In this document: positions 58,898 to 61,846 of the stretch, one piece after another
Position numbering within the stretch: the first letter of the stretch is position 1
How the letters are laid out: every line of letters begins with the position of its first letter
DNA from: Planctomycetota bacterium
Lineage (GTDB): Bacteria > Planctomycetota > Phycisphaerae > Sedimentisphaerales > Anaerohalosphaeraceae
Direction of reading: 5' to 3'
DNA length: 61,846 bases
Assembly (NCBI GenBank): GCA_019456225.1
Contig: VRUI01000022.1
Location: 1 to 61,846 of the forward strand
Position numbers and translations under genes: made by a program
The notes under the pieces: model-generated
What the model was told of the DNA's origin: nothing
What the model saw: the letters and a program-made list of their open reading frames with translations, nothing else
Database searches by the model: none

Positions 58898-59327
58898 AAA
58901 AACACCAAATATTAAGCCGGTAATTTAGCGAAAGGTTTTTTTGCCCAGAATCACCAGATAGTCTTTAATTCAGCGGAAGATATAAATAGTAGTGATGCCT
59001 TAAATAATTAATCAAAATAAAACCGATTGATTTGATTATATACTCCCCGCGTAAATGTAGGAAACTACTCATGTTCCGGTTGGACGTTAAGTGAATCAGT
59101 TGGAAATATAAAAAGATAAATAATTATTACTTATTATTATGGAAATATCAGCTTTTGCAACTGTCCTACGAACGCTTAACAAGTACATGTATACCGATAC
59201 TGGCTTCCAGGAGATAAAACCCTTGGCCCAATGCGACAAGAAGTATTTCGGGGCTCAATACCTTCACTTGCGTTGTGGCTGACACAACACCTTACCCGAG
59301 GCTTCGCATAATTCGTTACCTCACTAT
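58898..59327. other. Intergenic region after sbcC
   Basis: No supported gene. A 47-codon frame (59139-59282, beginning MEISAFATVL) has no ribosome binding site and no recognised relative. The region leads into the tRNA-Arg fragment. Confidence 0.4.
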
Positions 59328-59363
59328 ACGCCCCGAAGGGACTCGAACCCTCAACCTTCGGAT
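59328..59363 (-). tRNA. 3' half of tRNA-Arg (probable attachment-site remnant)
   Basis: On the minus strand the sequence runs ATCCG (3' anticodon stem), AAGGTT (variable), GAGGG-TTCGAGT-CCCTT (T-arm), CGGGGCG (3' acceptor). This matches the 3' half of bacterial tRNA-Arg. Upstream of the anticodon stem the sequence no longer fits: the 5' stem has a mismatch and there is no D-arm or 5' acceptor CGCCCCG. Integrases often use tRNA 3' halves as core sites and leave such a displaced copy. Its direction puts the element to the right, where plasmid/phage-type genes begin. Confidence 0.65.
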
Positions 59364-59700
59364 CGACAGTGCGAAAGAGGGGTTAACGTAAGTACTTGTA
59401 AACAAAGCACTAACAACTTATACAATAACGACTTATAGACATGAGAGGTAAATCACGGGAGCGCCGTAGAAGCGCCGTGGCGACATGCTTGTCACGCACT
59501 TTTGTCACGCGCCTATGATTTACTATTGGTAAGACCGATCCAATTTTTACTAAATCATGCCAACATATTTTATTCACTTTTGAGTAACCGCTGCATTGGG
59601 TTTATTAAGATTACCATATATAGCTTCTTGTGTGACAGTTCAAGTATAAAACAGAATCGCTATTAAATATATGTCGAGTTAATTATTTAGGAGAAATAAC

Positions 59701-60231
59701 ATGGGCGGTTTCGGTAGTGGAGATTGGGCAGATGCGTGTTTGAGAAAAGCATCTGTTGAAATATGTAATGAGATCAGTATCAAGCTGTTGAGGGATAACG
59801 GTTTTCTTGATTCTAATAAGACCGGTACGGTTGAATGGAAGAATGTTGCCGGGGATGTGGTTGGTAGTGTCGAAGTTGAATCTTTTATTAGTGTTGCCGT
59901 TGCCAAAACCTCGTTTTTGGTAGTGCGGCATGGGGTATTGGCAACACGTGTTGAGCAAAAGATCGAGCTTATTAAGTGGCCCTGTAATTATGGCGGGTTC
60001 AGATATTACTTCGCCTGCCCTGCCGTTGCCGATGGGGTGTACTGCGGAAACAGGGTTACCAAGTTGTTTCTCCCCCCTGCCGGTAAGGTGTTTGGGTGTC
60101 GTGAGTGTTACGACCTGACATATCAGTCATGCCAGGAATCGCATAAGTATGACAAGGTTTTCGGACATATAGACAATGCTGACATTGAGTCCTTGTCTGT
60201 TAATCAGGCTTTGAGGTTGGGCGGTCTCTGA
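59701..60231 (+). CDS. MGGFGSG-type zinc-ribbon protein of mobile elements
   Basis: A 176-residue protein with the unusual start MGGFGSG, a central strand-rich part, and a C-terminal zinc site: YYFACP (C106), VYCGNRVTKLFLPP (C115), FGCRECYDLTYQSCQES (C133, C136). The family is widespread on plasmids, phages and integrative elements and has no known function. TTAGGAG precedes the ATG. It is the first gene inside the presumed element at tRNA-Arg. Confidence 0.75.
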   Translation: MGGFGSGDWADACLRKASVEICNEISIKLLRDNGFLDSNKTGTVEWKNVAGDVVGSVEVESFISVAVAKTSFLVVRHGVLATRVEQKIELIKWPCNYGGFRYYFACPAVADGVYCGNRVTKLFLPPAGKVFGCRECYDLTYQSCQESHKYDKVFGHIDNADIESLSVNQALRLGGL

Positions 60232-60311
60232 CCGCGGGCATGGGGTGGGGTATAAAAATAGAAGACTGAAAAGGGCTTGTGACGTTTTCAGCCTCCCATT
60301 TGTATTATGTT

Positions 60312-60512
60312 TTACCCGCACAAATCGCTTCCGATCTCGGCTGCCCTGACAATCATCCGGTCAAGACTGGACTCTAAATATTTGGTAGTGCATTCAATTT
60401 TTACCGTTTTCAAACCATTTGCGATCAGTTTGGCACGAATACGGTAGAACTTCGACCTTGAAATACGCAGTTTTTTATATACTTCTGTCGGGGTTAATAA
60501 TTGTTCGGCCAT
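60312..60512 (-). CDS. Small helix-turn-helix protein, excisionase-like
   Basis: A 66-residue protein: LLTPTEVYKKLRISRSKFYRIRAKL is a MerR/AlpA-type helix-turn-helix (residues about 5-29), followed by a strand KTVKIECTTKYLESSLDRMI. Such proteins act as excisionases or small repressors next to integrases. AAGGAG precedes its ATG. Together with the genes beyond it suggests an integrative element. Confidence 0.7.
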   Translation of the reverse strand: MAEQLLTPTEVYKKLRISRSKFYRIRAKLIANGLKTVKIECTTKYLESSLDRMIVRAAEIGSDLCG

Positions 60513-60540
60513 GATAACTCCTTAAATTAAATTGATTGGT

Positions 60541-60990
60541 TTATTCCGATTCGATGTCTATCAGCATTTCCTCAATGTCGAATACTTGGTAATAATCGCC
60601 GTCTGATTCGTATAGCTGGCAGTCCTCGACAAGGCTGTCGATGTGTTCCTGGACTCCGATTCGGTAGGCGGTCGGGTCAAGTTCGCTCATTACATGGGAC
60701 GGCGTCCAGCTGCAGCATCCAAGCTCTATCTCCGGATAGCATTCGTCTAGCATTTCGTCAAATAGAGCTTCGTCGTCTACCGATTCGCAGCGGTCTTGGA
60801 TGATGTGGTCGATTACCCATTCCGTCCCGTATTCAGCGCCTACTCCGTCGACGTGACGCATAAAGTCGTCACTGCCGCAAATTATGCACTTGCCTCCAAT
60901 TTCCACACGATAGCAATTATAGCAGAAGTTATCGCTTATTTTGTAGGCTGCTGCCTCCAGTCTTGCGTGTAATGTCATTAATTCGGTCAT
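60541..60990 (-). CDS. Unknown acidic protein with a CxxC-CxxC zinc knuckle
   Basis: A 149-residue protein. Near the N-terminus FCYNCYRVEIGGKCIICGSDDF provides C23, C26, C35 and C38, a zinc ribbon. The rest is strongly acidic (many Asp/Glu, ending DIEEMLIDIESE), like DNA-mimic or antirestriction-type proteins, but no family is recognised. GGAAGC precedes the ATG. It belongs to the minus-strand gene set of the element. Confidence 0.6.
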   Translation of the reverse strand: MTELMTLHARLEAAAYKISDNFCYNCYRVEIGGKCIICGSDDFMRHVDGVGAEYGTEWVIDHIIQDRCESVDDEALFDEMLDECYPEIELGCCSWTPSHVMSELDPTAYRIGVQEHIDSLVEDCQLYESDGDYYQVFDIEEMLIDIESE

Positions 60991-61055
60991 TGGTTCGCTT
61001 CCTTAAGACTAGACCAGGGGAGAGAGTGCTTTCCTCTCCCCTAGTCGGTGGGGTT

Positions 61056-61436
61056 CTAGTTGGCTTCCCTGATCTTGCGTTTGACGTCCCTGACGATCTC
61101 GTCGTAGCGGTTAGAAAGAATCTTCTTGATCTGGTTTAAAAACTGCATCGGAGTGAATGGCGATGCGTTTGTTTTTAGGCCGATCCAGTCTTTGGTTTGC
61201 TCGAACGTGGGGAAATTCTTTTGAAGTTCGCCGTGTTCATCCTCGGTTCTGCTCCAAATCTCGCCGACGGTTTCATCGTAAAGCTTCATCCTTGCATAAA
61301 ACTTCAGGACGTTTTTTTCAGTGATGGTCGGCATACCGATATACATTGTTGCGTATATATGGCCGTCAATGTATGGATTGCTTTCCTTTTTTGCGTCCTT
61401 GTTTTCGATTCCTCTTAAGTCCCAATCTAAACTCAT
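61056..61436 (-). CDS. Unknown protein of plasmid/phage type
   Basis: A 126-residue protein starting MSLDWDLRGI, with an aromatic-rich centre (YIDGHIYATMYIGMP) and a basic C-terminus (RYDEIVRDVKRKIREAN). Proteins with the MSLDWDL start are common on phages and conjugative elements without known function. GAAAGGGC precedes the ATG. Confidence 0.6.
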   Translation of the reverse strand: MSLDWDLRGIENKDAKKESNPYIDGHIYATMYIGMPTITEKNVLKFYARMKLYDETVGEIWSRTEDEHGELQKNFPTFEQTKDWIGLKTNASPFTPMQFLNQIKKILSNRYDEIVRDVKRKIREAN

Positions 61437-61488
61437 TTTTCTGCCCTTTCAAAATAGGCGGGCGGGATTGCTCCCGCCCTGATTACTG

Positions 61489-61773
61489 TTAGCTGGCTTG
61501 TGAAATATACTGGTGTTCGTATTTGTCCCACGGGTTTGATTTGCTGGACCTGCAAGGCCGTCCGCAGTTATGAGCCCATTTGCTGCGTTTGCGTACCCAG
61601 CGGAAACCAGCGGCTTTGAGTGTCTTGCGTGTGTCCTCGTCTGGCTTTTCGTCAAACGAAACCCAAACCCAACAGCCGACAAGCTCGGCGATAAAATGGT
61701 TCTTCTTGCAAAATTCGATTAGCTCTGCGATCTTTGCTTTGACTTCCTCTGTGATTTCTTTTTTTGCTGCCAT
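61489..61773 (-). CDS. Unknown small protein of mobile-element type
   Basis: A 94-residue protein: KKEITEEVKAKIAELIEFCKKN helix, then VGCWVWVSFDEKPDEDTRKTLKAAGFRWVRKRSKWAHNCG. The WVWVSFDxKPxxxTRxxLKxxGFRWxRxRxxW unit is common in proteins of phages and conjugative elements. AAAAGAAAGGA precedes the ATG. It is the last complete gene before the window ends. Confidence 0.65.
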   Translation of the reverse strand: MAAKKEITEEVKAKIAELIEFCKKNHFIAELVGCWVWVSFDEKPDEDTRKTLKAAGFRWVRKRSKWAHNCGRPCRSSKSNPWDKYEHQYISQAS

Positions 61774-61846
61774 GGTAAATCCTTTCTTTTAGGTTTTTAA
61801 AGAAAATGCTTTTAGCGGCCTGCCGCCTTAAAGAAAAAAACGGCTG

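Noticed and set aside
59139-59282. 47-codon frame before the tRNA fragment
   Set aside because: No ribosome binding site and no recognised relative; treated as chance.
1-61846. CRISPR array, rRNA or tmRNA
   Set aside because: No regularly spaced direct repeats, no rRNA signature sequences and no tmRNA-like ends were noticed on reading both strands.

Overview
The window looks like a chromosomal stretch from an anaerobic or microaerophilic bacterium, most likely a planctomycete (Phycisphaerae/Sedimentisphaerales-like). This is inferred from three things: Shine-Dalgarno-led genes, a complete-looking anaerobic (cbi-type) cobalamin locus with a CbpA/CbpB radical-SAM peptide pair, and a small FPLTLHPTGQ protein typical of planctomycete integrase neighbourhoods. 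No rRNA and no intact tRNA was seen, so the placement is a judgement, not a proof.

Layout. (1) 1-3.1 kb: an AT-rich patch of archaeal-type small genes (winged-helix-like proteins, RelE-like toxins, a DUF5678 protein). Most have a TATA-like box about 25-28 nt before the ATG and no Shine-Dalgarno; a 332-bp inverted repeat carries two copies of one gene. (2) 3.1-14.4 kb: an accessory island ending in a tyrosine recombinase. It holds two ubiquitin-like conjugation systems. System A (3249-8805) encodes a GHKL ATPase, a DUF2958 protein, a beta-grasp Ubl, a truncated N6-methyltransferase-like protein, a protein that reads as an E2 domain fused to a CxxC-repeat (RING/B-box-like) zinc domain, a JAMM peptidase and an E1. 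System B (11046-13185) encodes DUF2188, a multiubiquitin-type Ubl, a DUF6791-E1 and DUF6527. It is divergent from a sigma-like factor, an unknown protein and an ImmA/IrrE metallopeptidase. (3) 14.46-31.1 kb: an 18-gene, tightly overlapping minus-strand cobalamin operon, from cobC to cbiJ, read from one sigma70-like promoter through a cobalamin riboswitch. No cbiT is present. (4) 31.2-33.4 kb: a second, divergent cobalamin riboswitch controls a 38-residue precursor peptide and its radical SAM maturase.

(5) 33.4-52.9 kb: ordinary-looking host genes. They include rtcA with a decayed rtcB start, a TSUP permease, a phosphoribosyltransferase/PPOX/hydrolase operon, a 2-hydroxyacid dehydrogenase, an Asp-nucleophile alpha/beta hydrolase, a THEP1-nitroreductase-polynucleotide kinase group, a radical SAM/HAD pair, cold-shock genes with a degraded third copy, the N-formylglutamate amidohydrolase/QEGLA/ATP-grasp cluster, a CheW-like gene, an HhH protein, an ACT protein and a zinc-ribbon Ser/Thr kinase. 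(6) 53.0-54.4 kb: a second small patch with archaeal-type features and a structured intergenic element. (7) 54.2-58.9 kb: sbcD-sbcC, where sbcC is cut by one in-frame TGA. (8) 59.3 kb to the end: the 3' half of a tRNA-Arg marks a probable attachment site, followed by plasmid/phage-type genes continuing beyond the window.

The most striking content is the pair of eukaryote-like ubiquitin systems on one island, especially the E2-zinc-finger fusion beside an E1, a JAMM protease and a Ubl. Next are the back-to-back B12 riboswitches linking cobalamin synthesis to a modified peptide.
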